Source: Haliscomenobacter sp040403615 (GTDB lineage: Bacteria > Bacteroidota > Bacteroidia > Chitinophagales > Saprospiraceae). Taken from it: 64,000 nucleotides of DNA. The stretch is from assembly GCF_040403615.1 (NCBI RefSeq), contig NZ_JBBAKG010000021.1, positions 1 through 64,000 of the forward strand. Direction: 5' to 3'. Positions 34,565-43,949 of this stretch are shown piece by piece; position 1 is the stretch's first letter, and each line of letters begins with the position of its first letter. The notes beneath the pieces are model-generated. The model did no database searches, was not told the DNA's origin, and saw nothing but the letters and a program-made list of their open reading frames with translations. A program made the translations under genes and the position numbers.

Positions 34565-35434
34565 ATGAAACCAATATTCAGTATTCTCTTCGGCTTGGTG
34601 CTTTCAGTAGCATCCGCACAAGACAAACCAGCTTACCGCATTTTTGACCAAAATGGCAAGGAAGTAAGTTATGCCCAACTGCTCAAAACCAGCAAAAAAT
34701 CCGATGTCGTTTTTTTTGGTGAGCAGCACAACAACCCCATCTCGCATTGGCTGCAAATTGAACTGGCCCAAGACCTGGAAAAAGAAAACAATGGCAAGCT
34801 CATCATGGGCGCCGAAATGTTTGAACGCGACAACCAAGCCATCCTCACTGAATACCTGAATGGTCAAATCAGCACCAAAAATTTTGAGGAAGAAGCCCGC
34901 ATTTGGGACAATTATGCCACCGATTACAAACCCTTGGTGGAATTGGCCAAAAGCAAAAAACTGCCATTCATCGCCACCAATGTGCCCCGCCGCTATGCCA
35001 ATATGGTGTACAAGCAAGGCATCGAATCCTTAAATCCCCTTTCCAGTGAGGCCAAAGCCTGGATTGCTCCCTTGCCCATTGAAGTGGATATGAATTTGCC
35101 CTCTTACGTATCCATGGCCAAAATGATGGGTGGCCACGGCGGTGATGCAGCTACCACCAATCTGGTGAAATCACAAGCCGTAAAAGATGCAACCATGGGC
35201 TACTCCATTGCCCAGAACCTCAAAAAAGGCTATATTTTTCTCCATTTCAACGGCGCCTATCACTCTGATTTGAAAGAAGGAACGGTATGGTACTTGCGCA
35301 AATACGCTTCGGTAAAGGACATCCTGACCATATCAACGGTAGAGCAAGACAACATTGACAAACTGGAGGATGAAAACCGCAGCAAAGCCGATTTCATCAT
35401 TTGTGTACCAACTAAAATGACCAAAACATATTAG
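34565..35434 (+). CDS. ChaN-like haem-binding lipoprotein/erythromycin esterase-type fold protein
   Basis: A 289-residue exported protein (signal peptide MKPIFSILFGLVLSVASA). It has VVFFGEQHNNPISHW near residue 52 and MGAEMFERDNQAI near 80, the two motifs of the ChaN/DUF399 family, in which haem or a metal is held by His residues at the dimer interface. Known members are iron-regulated lipoproteins tied to haem uptake; here no lipobox cysteine is evident. A 20-base direct repeat lies on either side of the gene (34510, 35461). A cytochrome c gene follows. Confidence 0.8.
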   Translation: MKPIFSILFGLVLSVASAQDKPAYRIFDQNGKEVSYAQLLKTSKKSDVVFFGEQHNNPISHWLQIELAQDLEKENNGKLIMGAEMFERDNQAILTEYLNGQISTKNFEEEARIWDNYATDYKPLVELAKSKKLPFIATNVPRRYANMVYKQGIESLNPLSSEAKAWIAPLPIEVDMNLPSYVSMAKMMGGHGGDAATTNLVKSQAVKDATMGYSIAQNLKKGYIFLHFNGAYHSDLKEGTVWYLRKYASVKDILTISTVEQDNIDKLEDENRSKADFIICVPTKMTKTY

Positions 35435-35460
35435 CAGTAAATGCTGTTGCAACATGTCTG

Positions 35461-35480
35461 AGTATGACGCAAAAAATCAA
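35461..35480. repeat. Left arm of the palindromic element, second direct copy
   Basis: AGTATGACGCAAAAAATCAA, identical to 34510-34529, ends four bases before the ATG of the cytochrome gene. No matching right arm follows. Confidence 0.6.
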
Positions 35481-35484
35481 TACC

Positions 35485-35880
35485 ATGTACAGATTTATTT
35501 TGATCGCCCAGCTTGTTGCCCTTATTTTCATCCTTGCTTGCCAAACTAGCCCATTCAATCAAGGCAAAATCATGTATGGCAATTTTTGCGCCAATTGCCA
35601 CATGGACGATGGCAGTGGTTTGCGGGGCCGGATTCCGCCATTGGCCAATTCCGATTACCTCAAAAAGCACCGAAATGAATTGGCCTGTATAATTCGGTAT
35701 GGCAAAAAAGGGGAAATTGAAGTGAATGGCAAAAAATACGAAGAAGCCATGCCTGGCGTGCCTCAGTTGACCTATTTTGAAATTGCCAACATCATCAATT
35801 ACATGAATCAAGCCTGGGGCAACAAATCTCCCTTTGTAAAGGTGCAGGAGGTACAGCGTGCATTAGAAAAATGTAAATAA
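35485..35880 (+). CDS. Small c-type cytochrome lipoprotein
   Basis: A 131-residue protein with a lipoprotein signal (LALIFILAC; Cys at about residue 18) and one CxxCH haem motif (FCANCHMDDGSG, about residues 35-39). A Met in the C-terminal half (YEEAMPGVPQL) likely supplies the distal ligand. It is a monohaem cytochrome c tethered to the membrane, so an electron carrier in respiration or detoxification. The ATG at 35485 gives a normal lipoprotein leader; an upstream in-frame ATG at 35464 lies inside the direct repeat and adds seven residues. Confidence 0.85.
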   Translation: MYRFILIAQLVALIFILACQTSPFNQGKIMYGNFCANCHMDDGSGLRGRIPPLANSDYLKKHRNELACIIRYGKKGEIEVNGKKYEEAMPGVPQLTYFEIANIINYMNQAWGNKSPFVKVQEVQRALEKCK

Positions 35881-35982
35881 TCGTCAGGTGTATTGCAGTG
35901 GTTCAATCAATAAAATCCTGCTTTCTCCGTTGTTTTTGGGTAAAAGGTCGTATTTTCCGACCCGACAAACTGTGGTGCATAA

Positions 35983-36039
35983 CGAAGCCTCATTTACGGA
36001 CGCCCCTGCTTCGCTCCGAAACCAGTGAATGAGGCTTCG
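35983..36039. repeat. Hairpin in the leader of the T9SS cargo gene
   Basis: CGAAGCCTCATT (35983-35994) and AATGAGGCTTCG (36028-36039) are perfect 12-base arms with a smaller GGACG/CGTCC-like interior. It ends 25 bases before the preferred ATG and would be in the leader RNA. Confidence 0.55.
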
Positions 36040-36064
36040 CTACACACCTTCCAAACCATTATTT

Positions 36065-38431
36065 ATGAAGAATTGGTTGATTACACTTCTTTGCTTTTGT
36101 TTTTTTGCCCTAGGATTTGGCCAACTTAACGCCCAGATTGGCCGCATCAAAATTCGGCCAGATGTAGATTCTGTTTATGTTTGCCCAGACAGCAGCATCA
36201 CTTTAGAGGTGACAGGTGGTTTCAATTACAGTTGGAGCCCTGCCAACATTCTCAGCCGCAGCAATGGCAATGTTGTAGTAGCCAAGCCTACTCAAAATAC
36301 CCGCATTTTTGTTGAAGGTTTTGTCAATGGGCAATTGCGTAAAGACACCATTACCCTGGTGGTGGTGCGTCCTACCTTGCAATTGATTGCACTAACTTCA
36401 ACTTCCGTCTGTAGAGGAACCCCCGTGCGCTTGCGTGCAGTAACCAACACGGGAGGGCAAGGCCTCACCTGGGATCCGGTGAATGGGTTGGACAAGCCCA
36501 ATTCGGCGAATGTAATCGCTTTGCCGGGAAACACGACCACCTATCGGGCGGAATTGAACGTTACGGGCTGCAAGGTAGATGCGACCATTCAAGTCAGCAT
36601 TGCTCCTCAAAAGATAGACATCACCAACGGCGATATTGTAAAAGTTTGTAAAGGCAAGACCAAAGTCAAATTGGGGGCAACCACCAATACTGGCCTTGCC
36701 ACCGGGGTAAGCTGGACGGCCAAAGACAAGAGCATTTCGCGCCAGAATGTACTTAGTATAGATGTGGAACCCAAAATCACCACTACTTACTATGCGACCT
36801 TGGTGGCTTCTCCCTGTACCATCATCGATTCAGTAGTGGTAAAAGTGGACTCCTTGCCTACGCTGACCATCACCATTGACCCTAAAAAAGAAGTGTACTG
36901 CCAGGGTGAAATCATCACCTTGAAATCAGATACTTACGAAACAGCTGTATATCCCGACATCAAGCATACCTGGAGGCCCCGCCTCAGACTGGATGGCTCA
37001 TTGCCCGGATATGATTTTCAAACGCCAGATTCCCTTTGGAACATGGTTTTGGGAACAATCGACAGTGTAGTGTTGATTCGCGATACCAGAAACAATGGTT
37101 GCATCGACAGTGCTGCGATTTTGGTGCCTGTAATCAAACCCAAAACCATCGTCATCACCCCAAATCCTGCGGAGGTTTGTCCTGGCGCGAGTATTCAACT
37201 CACCGCAACATTTGCCGGAAACTTCGATAAAATCACTTGGGCACCTACCAATGGCTTGTCTTGTACGGATTGCAAAAATCCCACGGTAACCACCAGCCAA
37301 ACTGCTACCTATAGCATTACGGTAGAGGAGAAGAAATGCCCCAGCAACGCCAGTGCAACGGTCACTGTTTTACCAGTGCCCTCTATTTTGTTTCCAACCT
37401 TGCGTACGATTTGCCAGGGCGGAACGATCCAACTCAACGGCGCCAATCAACAAGGGGTGACCTACCGATGGACGCAAGGTGGAAATCAGGTCTCCACAGA
37501 TCCATTGTTTCGGGTAAATCCAAGCACTACTACGACTTATCGCCTGGAAGCAACCAGTACCAAAAATTGCAAAAACACTGGCGACATTACGGTAAGTGTC
37601 ATCCCTACGGTCAATTCTATCGACATCACAGGGTTGACCCTTTGTAGCAACGAAAACAGTCGCCCAGTCTACAGTGTAAAACTCAACAATCCACCAGGTA
37701 CGGTACCTGCTCTGGTTGAAAACTACAACTGGCAAGTACTGGGGTCTACGCTTTCTACCACTTCATCGCTTAATTTGAACCTCATTCGCAATACCAGTTT
37801 GGTGAGTGTGACCTATACTTATGGGGTACAGGGTGGCAGCCAATGTGGCCGCCTGACCGATACGGCAACCATCAAAGTGATTCAAATGCCTACTGAAAAT
37901 GGCATTTTCTTTGCACCAGACTCGGTGAGCTCACGGGGCGCACAAGAGGGTGATGCACTTACTGCGGGCATTCGCCTGGTGCAACCGCCTAACCCCGTTC
38001 CACTGACCTACAGTTGGACAGTTAATGGGGGGGCGCCGACTACCAGTCCTACCGTAAGTGCTTTGGCCACTCCAGGTCAGATGACCTTCAAAGTGGTGGT
38101 AACAGGCCCCAATGGTTGTGCCATTACCAAAGAAATTAGCATCAATGTGGTACCTGCGAAAGTTACCATACCGAATGCATTTAGCCCCAACAGCGATGGT
38201 GCCAACGATTTCTTCCGTCCGGTTACAACCAACAAAAACGTAAAGCTAATCGAGATGAAAATTTATTCTCGTTGGGGAAAACAGGTTTACAGTGGCAATG
38301 ACCTCAAAGGTTGGGATGGCAACATCAATGGAAAACCTGCTCCTGTAGAAGTGTATGTGTACAATATCGTCATTGAATTTCCTGGCGGACGCCGCGAAAC
38401 CAGAAGCGGGGATGTGGCGCTGTTGAGATAA
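36065..38431 (+). CDS. Secreted multi-domain protein with T9SS type B (gliding-motility) C-terminal domain
   Basis: A 788-residue exported protein with a signal peptide (MKNWLITLLCFCFFALGFGQ). About eight Ig/PKD-like repeats of 80-90 residues follow, each with paired cysteines and motifs such as CPGASIQLTA and WAPTNGLSC. The last 90 residues form the T9SS type B sorting domain: PNAFSPNSDGANDFF, IYSRWGKQVY, WDGNINGKPAPVEVYVYNI. The domain directs export through the PorV/Sov machinery and attachment to the surface. It is a likely adhesin or matrix protein. An earlier in-frame start at 36029 lies in a hairpin. Confidence 0.92.
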   Translation: MKNWLITLLCFCFFALGFGQLNAQIGRIKIRPDVDSVYVCPDSSITLEVTGGFNYSWSPANILSRSNGNVVVAKPTQNTRIFVEGFVNGQLRKDTITLVVVRPTLQLIALTSTSVCRGTPVRLRAVTNTGGQGLTWDPVNGLDKPNSANVIALPGNTTTYRAELNVTGCKVDATIQVSIAPQKIDITNGDIVKVCKGKTKVKLGATTNTGLATGVSWTAKDKSISRQNVLSIDVEPKITTTYYATLVASPCTIIDSVVVKVDSLPTLTITIDPKKEVYCQGEIITLKSDTYETAVYPDIKHTWRPRLRLDGSLPGYDFQTPDSLWNMVLGTIDSVVLIRDTRNNGCIDSAAILVPVIKPKTIVITPNPAEVCPGASIQLTATFAGNFDKITWAPTNGLSCTDCKNPTVTTSQTATYSITVEEKKCPSNASATVTVLPVPSILFPTLRTICQGGTIQLNGANQQGVTYRWTQGGNQVSTDPLFRVNPSTTTTYRLEATSTKNCKNTGDITVSVIPTVNSIDITGLTLCSNENSRPVYSVKLNNPPGTVPALVENYNWQVLGSTLSTTSSLNLNLIRNTSLVSVTYTYGVQGGSQCGRLTDTATIKVIQMPTENGIFFAPDSVSSRGAQEGDALTAGIRLVQPPNPVPLTYSWTVNGGAPTTSPTVSALATPGQMTFKVVVTGPNGCAITKEISINVVPAKVTIPNAFSPNSDGANDFFRPVTTNKNVKLIEMKIYSRWGKQVYSGNDLKGWDGNINGKPAPVEVYVYNIVIEFPGGRRETRSGDVALLR

Positions 38432-38442
38432 AACCTTGGTTT

Positions 38443-38679
38443 GGTTCACGCAGATTGGTTCGCAGATTTTCGCGGAATTCACAAAGAATTATCTTCGAAA
38501 ATCTGCGNNNNNNNNNNNNNNNNNNNNNNNNNNNNNNNNNNNNNNNNNNNNNNNNNNNNNNNNNNNNNNNNNNNNNNNNNNNNNNNNNNNNNNNNNNNNN
38601 NNNNNNNGATTGGTTCGCAGATTTTCGCGGAATTCACAAAGAATTATCTTCGAAAATCTGCGTAAAATCTGCGTGAACC
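38443..38679. repeat. CGCAGATT-family hairpin containing the scaffold gap
   Basis: GGTTCACGCAGATT (38443-38456) and AATCTGCGTGAACC (38666-38679) are the outer arms, and the sequence between is rich in CGCAGATTTTCG/CGAAAATCTGCG pairs. The unit is interrupted by 100 N, and the 55 bases either side of the gap are identical. Confidence 0.65.
38508..38607. other. Scaffold gap (100 N) with 55-base identical flanks
   Basis: Positions 38453-38507 and 38608-38662 are the same 55 bases. This is the signature of two contig ends that share a k-mer-length overlap around a hairpin repeat, so the gap may not exist. Confidence 0.85.
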
Positions 38680-38690
38680 CCAATTTTTCT

Positions 38691-41009
38691 TTAAAACCGC
38701 AATGCCATGGCCAAACTCGGCAATACTGGCAATTGATTTACTCTCCGATTGGTAATCCGATCCACATAAAATACATTTTCGCGGTTGTACACATTGGTTA
38801 CGCTGGCCGTCAACTCAAGGGAAGAGTAGCGCGAAAATTTAATCAGGTATTTCAAAGAAGCGTCCAAACGGTGGTACCAGGACAAACGCCCCCCATTGAT
38901 TTGATCAGACAAAAGAACACCCAAGGGGGCATTTCCGCCCAAAACATTGGTTTGTAATAATTTTGTATAGGGATTGTTTTCGTAAAATCCTCGGGTTTGC
39001 GTGAATGGAAAGCCCGAACCAATGTTCCAACGAGCGCTTGCTTCCCATTGCTTGTTGAGCCCAAAACGCAAAGTGGACAGCAGGTTGATGTTGTGCCTCC
39101 GGTCGAAAACGGGATTGTACACTTGTACGCCATTGTCGCGATTGACCTTGGCATACGAATACGTGCCCCAGCAATACAAATTGCCCCGACTGTAGCGCAG
39201 CGTAAAGTCTACCCCATATGCTTCACCAGTTTCGGTCACGTAATTGGGATCCTGAGCACTGAGTTTGTTGCGGTTGATGTTGATGAGCTGGATGAATTGT
39301 TTCCAGTAAGGTTCTACGTTCAGTTCCAGGTATTTTCCCAAATCTAGTTCGAAACCCGCTACAGCATGCCAGGCTTTTTGCAAGCGGTGGTCAACCGGGG
39401 TACGCGAATTGGGTTTGAACAAACTCTCTTCGGGCCCGGCCAAAAATCCCACAAAGAAATTCACCACATCCAGGTCATTGACGGTACTGACCAGGTTCTG
39501 GGCGTATACGCCACCGGCTGCTTTGAAGCGCAAAAAATTGGTAGCGTTGTACTTTAACCCCAGGCGAGGCTCCAGCGACATTTTGGATTGGGAGGCATAA
39601 TAATGCGCCCGAAATCCGGGTTCAATCACCAGGTTTTTGATTTCTTGCCTGAATTTGACATAGCCTGCCAATTCGCTGGTAAAATCTTGCTGCGCAAAAG
39701 ACAAGCCCACCAGGTTTCTAAAGCGGAAATCTGTATTGAAGCCCACAAATTCAAATCCGTAATTCAATTGATTGCGGTGGCCGTAGTAGGTGAAATTCAG
39801 GTTGGCATTGTAAGTGGTGATACCGCTTTGACGTGGGCCACCATTTTTTTCCGCCAAACTGATGTTGTAATTGCTAAAACCCACCGTGCCGTTGAGTACT
39901 ACATTGGAATTGTTGGGAATCAAGGTGAAATTGCCACCCCCTCCGGTGGAAGTCCAATTCAGTTTGGCCAGGCCGGCAAAATTAAACTGATCTGTAAAAT
40001 TGAAGCCGAATACATCCAGTTTGCTGCCATTTTCGGCATTGAAAGACAATTTGCCATACAAGTCCGTGTACTGAAAGGGCAAATTGTTGGCAATGCTCAA
40101 ACTGGTGTCGTTTTTGGCAAAAGCATAATAATTGCTGTCAATGGCATAGCTGTACAAGGAGCGGGAAGTCTGATCGATCAGCGCATGTTTGCCTGTGAAC
40201 AGGAAAGAAATGCTGCTGCCATTTTCATTTTTTAACGGTTTGATGGGCCCTTCAATCAAGGCTTTGGCCTGAAAGGGACTGGCGGAAACCAGGCCACCCA
40301 GGCGTTTACGGTTGCCTTCGCGGGTTTTGATGTCCACTACGGCAGAGATGCGGCCTCCGTATTCGGCGTTGTAACCACCCGTATACACATCCATGTTGCG
40401 GATGGTTTCGGTTTCAAAAACCGAAAACAAGCCGATGGAGTGAAAAGGATTGTAAATGATCATGCCATCCAGTAGCATCTTGTTTTGCACGGGTGAGCCA
40501 CCTCGAATGAACAACTGACCGCCTTGGTCGCCAGAACTCACCACTCCCGGCAGCACAGTTAAGTATTGCGCCACGTCGGCTTCTCCACCAATAGAAGGAG
40601 TACTCTGAATCTGTTTGGCAGATGCCGATAATTTGGAAATTTGAATTTGGGTTCGAGCCTGGGCACGCCGCCCTGAGATGTCGATCCCTTCCAGTTGAAT
40701 TGGAGCAGCTTTGAGCAAAAAACGCTGGTAAGAGATGTTTCCAGCGCTCAGTTCCCGCTCAAAAACTGCTGTTTCGTACCCTAGGTAAGCCACCGATACC
40801 TGGTATTTTCCAGGAACAAGATTGGAAATACTAAAAAATCCATTGGCATCCGTAATGGCGCCCTGACCAGGGTTGTTTTGGATGCTGACGCTGGCGAACC
40901 CAATTGGATTCCCCGTCTCTTCATCGTAAACATTGCCCCGGAGGGTTGCATTTTGGGCTTGCAGCCAGTTGCCCAATAGCAGTAAGGGCAGCAACAACAA
41001 TATTCTCAT
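38691..41009 (-). CDS. TonB-dependent outer-membrane receptor
   Basis: A 772-residue receptor with a signal peptide (MRILLLLPLLLLGNWLQA). An N-terminal carboxypeptidase-regulatory-like domain (about 20-105; LRGNVYDEETGNPIGFASV) precedes the plug (about 115-230; QLFIRGGSPVQNKMLLDGM) and a 22-stranded barrel ending in Phe. It imports a bound ligand using TonB energy; the ligand is not identifiable, and no SusD partner is adjacent. It is the last gene of a minus-strand series beginning at guaA, 28 bases after the Sua5 stop. The stand-alone, SusD-less form suggests metal-chelate, vitamin or peptide uptake. Confidence 0.88.
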   Translation of the reverse strand: MRILLLLPLLLLGNWLQAQNATLRGNVYDEETGNPIGFASVSIQNNPGQGAITDANGFFSISNLVPGKYQVSVAYLGYETAVFERELSAGNISYQRFLLKAAPIQLEGIDISGRRAQARTQIQISKLSASAKQIQSTPSIGGEADVAQYLTVLPGVVSSGDQGGQLFIRGGSPVQNKMLLDGMIIYNPFHSIGLFSVFETETIRNMDVYTGGYNAEYGGRISAVVDIKTREGNRKRLGGLVSASPFQAKALIEGPIKPLKNENGSSISFLFTGKHALIDQTSRSLYSYAIDSNYYAFAKNDTSLSIANNLPFQYTDLYGKLSFNAENGSKLDVFGFNFTDQFNFAGLAKLNWTSTGGGGNFTLIPNNSNVVLNGTVGFSNYNISLAEKNGGPRQSGITTYNANLNFTYYGHRNQLNYGFEFVGFNTDFRFRNLVGLSFAQQDFTSELAGYVKFRQEIKNLVIEPGFRAHYYASQSKMSLEPRLGLKYNATNFLRFKAAGGVYAQNLVSTVNDLDVVNFFVGFLAGPEESLFKPNSRTPVDHRLQKAWHAVAGFELDLGKYLELNVEPYWKQFIQLININRNKLSAQDPNYVTETGEAYGVDFTLRYSRGNLYCWGTYSYAKVNRDNGVQVYNPVFDRRHNINLLSTLRFGLNKQWEASARWNIGSGFPFTQTRGFYENNPYTKLLQTNVLGGNAPLGVLLSDQINGGRLSWYHRLDASLKYLIKFSRYSSLELTASVTNVYNRENVFYVDRITNRRVNQLPVLPSLAMALRF

Positions 41010-41037
41010 GTTTATTTTTTGTCTGGGAAAGAACTAC

Positions 41038-41655
41038 TTAGGAAAACTCTAGCATTCCTGCACCTAAGCGCAACACTACGGGTTTTTCCTGGGTACAATC
41101 TACCACGGTTGAAGGAGTGTTTCCACCGTTTCCACTGTCGATCACAATGTCCACCAGCTTTTGAAAATCCTCGTAAATCAACTCAGGATCAGTGAAGTAT
41201 TCCAGAATTTCATCGTCGGATTTGAGTGAAGTGGTCAAGATGGGGCGCCCCAATCCTTCTACGAGTTGGAGGGGAATGTTGTGGTCGGGGATGCGAATGC
41301 CGATGGTTTTTTTGCGGTTGCGAAACATCTTGGGTACATCTCCCGCCGCGGGCAAAATGAAGGTGAACGCTCCGGGGAGGTTGCGTTTGAGTAGTTTAAA
41401 CGTAGGATTATCGATCTGGTGGGTGTATTCTTGCACCTGGCTGATGTCCTTGCAGATGATGGCCAGCATGGCATCTTTGGGGTCGAGACGGCGCAAACGG
41501 CATATTTTTTCCACTGCAGCCTGGTTGTTGATGTCGCAACCCAGGCCATAAACGGTATCAGTGGGATAAATAATGATGCCACCCTCATTGAGTTTCTCAA
41601 TAACTTGATTGATTTTACGCCCTTCCGGATTGTCGGCGTTGATTCGCAGCAGCAT
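41038..41655 (-). CDS. Threonylcarbamoyl-AMP synthase-family protein (Sua5/YciO/YrdC)
   Basis: A 205-residue protein of the YrdC fold; the ATG beginning MLLRINADNPEG is preferred over one 12 codons upstream. It has GGIIIYPTDTVYGLGCD (about 28-44), RLRRLDPKDAM and GNGGNTPSTVVDCT near the end, and a basic nucleotide-binding groove. Sua5/YrdC proteins make threonylcarbamoyl-AMP for the t6A base of tRNA. The YciO branch looks the same at this level; the motif RRLDPKD (in place of KxR/SxxN of YrdC) leans to YciO. It lies downstream of trmH-like, both RNA-modification genes. Confidence 0.85.
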   Translation of the reverse strand: MLLRINADNPEGRKINQVIEKLNEGGIIIYPTDTVYGLGCDINNQAAVEKICRLRRLDPKDAMLAIICKDISQVQEYTHQIDNPTFKLLKRNLPGAFTFILPAAGDVPKMFRNRKKTIGIRIPDHNIPLQLVEGLGRPILTTSLKSDDEILEYFTDPELIYEDFQKLVDIVIDSGNGGNTPSTVVDCTQEKPVVLRLGAGMLEFS

Positions 41656-41731
41656 AGGCTTCTTTTTGCCCAAGATAGCGGTTTTCTGCAAAAGTATTCA
41701 AACAAGAAGCTCGAGGAGGAAGGGAAAAGTG

Positions 41732-42370
41732 CTACTTGGTCATTTTCCATGCTTCTTCGGCATCATCTTGTCTGCGATTGTAATCCTCCAGCAAGTTGGA
41801 TTGTTGTTCGCTACTGGCGGGATTTCCTGCACCGTACCAACCAAGGTTGTTTCTTTGTCGAAAAGCCTCGTACAAGGAAACGGCACAAGCCACCGATACA
41901 TTCAAACTTTGCGCCATGCCCATTTGGGGGATGATGAAATTGCCATCCGCATGGCTAAGCGCCAATTCTGAGAGGCCATCCGCTTCGTTGCCAAAGAGCA
42001 GTGCTGCCGACTGGGCCAGGTTAAGTTCGTACAAGGATTTGGCGTCGTGGGCCAAATGGGTGGCATACACCTGAGCATAATTCCGGCGTACATGCTCCAT
42101 ACAAGCTTCCACATCTCGGTAAAGGTACACGTCGATCCATTTGCGGGAACCCGCCGAACTGCGCTTGCCCAATTCGAGTTTGTGGTTTTGCAATCCCGGG
42201 CGGGTATACAACACAAATACCTCGCGGATGCCAACGGAATCACAGGATCGCAATACCGCACCGACATTGTGCGGATCATCCACGTTTTCAAGGATTACCG
42301 TCAAATCAAACTGACGGTTTTGTACCAGTTGATGGATTTTTTGTACGCGAGATGTCTCCATCTTTTTCAT
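41732..42370 (-). CDS. SpoU/TrmH-family RNA 2'-O-methyltransferase
   Basis: A 212-residue SPOUT methyltransferase. It shows NVDDPHNVGAVLRSCDSVG (about 26-44), LLFGNEADGLSE (about 128-139) and QSLNVSVACAVSLYEAFRQR (about 155-174), the three knot motifs that bind S-adenosylmethionine. A C-terminal N-L-G-W-Y-G segment follows. It resembles tRNA Gm18 methyltransferase TrmH in length and helical ends; rRNA relatives exist. The ATG is used; a TTG one codon earlier is possible. It starts 9 bases after the lipoprotein gene, so it is in the guaA operon. Confidence 0.88.
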   Translation of the reverse strand: MKKMETSRVQKIHQLVQNRQFDLTVILENVDDPHNVGAVLRSCDSVGIREVFVLYTRPGLQNHKLELGKRSSAGSRKWIDVYLYRDVEACMEHVRRNYAQVYATHLAHDAKSLYELNLAQSAALLFGNEADGLSELALSHADGNFIIPQMGMAQSLNVSVACAVSLYEAFRQRNNLGWYGAGNPASSEQQSNLLEDYNRRQDDAEEAWKMTK

Positions 42371-42379
42371 CAAAATTTT

Positions 42380-43894
42380 CTAGCGCTGGATGGGAGGCAA
42401 GGGCTTGAATTGGAAGCCCGAAAACTCCAAAATGTGTACAAATTGATTTTCGTAGCGCTGGGTTGGTGCATACTGTTCGTTGCTGAATGGTGCATTGTTG
42501 ACCATGCGGGTAAACACAAATCCGGTGTGCAGTCCTTTTCCTGGGTTGCGTTCCAGGTTGTCGCGAAGGTTGGGGCCAAAATTGGCCAGCATGCGGCCAA
42601 AATAGATCATTTGGTCATAGCCTGCAAACGCTTCTGGTTTGGGCAAGGCAGCGTAGCGGGCAAAAAACTCTTTTTTAAAGCTCAATACCTCTGGTGATTG
42701 CTCGTCGATGTAGGCAACCTGACTGACCCGCACCTGGCACTGCTCATACAACTCAAATTCCATGTGTTCAAAGTCCACCCATTGAGGCATGCCGTATACC
42801 ACTACTTTTTGACCGCTACTTTTGGCGGCTTTTACCGCCCGCAACAGGTAAAAGATGTAAGTTTCATCAGCCCATGAAGGCACGATAATCGCGGCCTGGG
42901 CTTTGTTTTGAATGTAAGGACGTAAGTTGATGGTGCCGTAGGTTTTGTCGTCACCAGATAATGGATATTCCAAAAAAGCGGGATTGCCCATGGCCAGTTT
43001 GGGTGCATACGCTTTGCGCATGTACTCCAGGCAATTCTGTTCTCCAGGGACATTGCGGGTAACCACTACGATTTCATCCGGACGGAATTCACTCAAGGCA
43101 TGATTCAACAATCCCTGGCAATGCGATTCCAGACTCGGATTCATCTGGAAGTAGTTGGGATTGTCTTGGGTGAGCGTGCCTACCGCGCTAAAGGACGAAA
43201 CCATCGGTTTGTTGTTGCGCTTGGCAAACTCTGCAACGATCTTGATGTTGTCTCGGCGGTAAGGGCCGATCAGCAAGTGGGCATTTTGAATATCTGGCTG
43301 GCGCAACAGGCGGAACACCTCATTCGTGTCCGCCTTGGTATCCAATACACTTACATTCAAGGGAATGCCTTCGAGATTCAGGGCGCTCAGTGCCATTTTT
43401 AATCCGCCATAATACTGCAAGGCCCATTCGCTTACTGAATTATTGGCTACCGAAGAACTGGCTAGGCCGCTCATGAAGGGCAACAATACAGCAATATTGT
43501 AGGCTGGAAGGTTGTGGTATTGCCCGGGTTGGTTTACGGGAGAACTGGCATTGGGTACGATAGAAGATGGCACCCCAGGCACACTTGGAACTGCTCCTCG
43601 GCCAGTATTGGGAACGGGCAATTTTTTGGTGTCGGAAGCAATGGGTGCGGTACTGCCATTCCCATCTTTCCAGCGGATGGTATCGATTTTTTCCTGTGGA
43701 TTGTTGGGGATTACGACCCAAGCTCTTTTGATTGGATCGTATACCGTTTTGCCAGTTGCTGGAGCAGGATTGTTTTGATTGGGTTTTGCCCCATATTCGC
43801 GGGGTACTTCGGCAGGCGCAGTTGTAGAACCCGTTGTTGAAACCGGTTTAAACATACTACACCCCATTAGCGATACAGCCAACAAGAAACCCAT
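42380..43894 (-). CDS. Lipoprotein with periplasmic-binding (type I) domain
   Basis: A 504-residue lipoprotein. The start at 43894 gives a short signal with lipobox (VSLMGC, Cys12); an in-frame upstream start would overlap guaA. A proline/serine-rich linker of about 130 residues leads to a type I periplasmic-binding fold (from PAYNIAVLLPFMSG), like LppC/LpoA and the receptor of branched amino acid ABC systems. In Bacteroidota such proteins, often with LysM, commonly neighbour guaA, as I recall. The gene is 55 bases downstream of guaA. A role in cell-wall synthesis control is possible, but ligand binding is unproven. Confidence 0.8.
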   Translation of the reverse strand: MGFLLAVSLMGCSMFKPVSTTGSTTAPAEVPREYGAKPNQNNPAPATGKTVYDPIKRAWVVIPNNPQEKIDTIRWKDGNGSTAPIASDTKKLPVPNTGRGAVPSVPGVPSSIVPNASSPVNQPGQYHNLPAYNIAVLLPFMSGLASSSVANNSVSEWALQYYGGLKMALSALNLEGIPLNVSVLDTKADTNEVFRLLRQPDIQNAHLLIGPYRRDNIKIVAEFAKRNNKPMVSSFSAVGTLTQDNPNYFQMNPSLESHCQGLLNHALSEFRPDEIVVVTRNVPGEQNCLEYMRKAYAPKLAMGNPAFLEYPLSGDDKTYGTINLRPYIQNKAQAAIIVPSWADETYIFYLLRAVKAAKSSGQKVVVYGMPQWVDFEHMEFELYEQCQVRVSQVAYIDEQSPEVLSFKKEFFARYAALPKPEAFAGYDQMIYFGRMLANFGPNLRDNLERNPGKGLHTGFVFTRMVNNAPFSNEQYAPTQRYENQFVHILEFSGFQFKPLPPIQR

Positions 43895-43949
43895 AAGTTT
43901 GAACGTTGAGGTGCGGCCAAATGCACGTGATTGACAAGAGAATGGAAGG

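Noticed and set aside
38436..38957. Open frames running through the N gap
   Set aside because: They depend on unknown bases and hairpin sequence, and do not resemble any protein.
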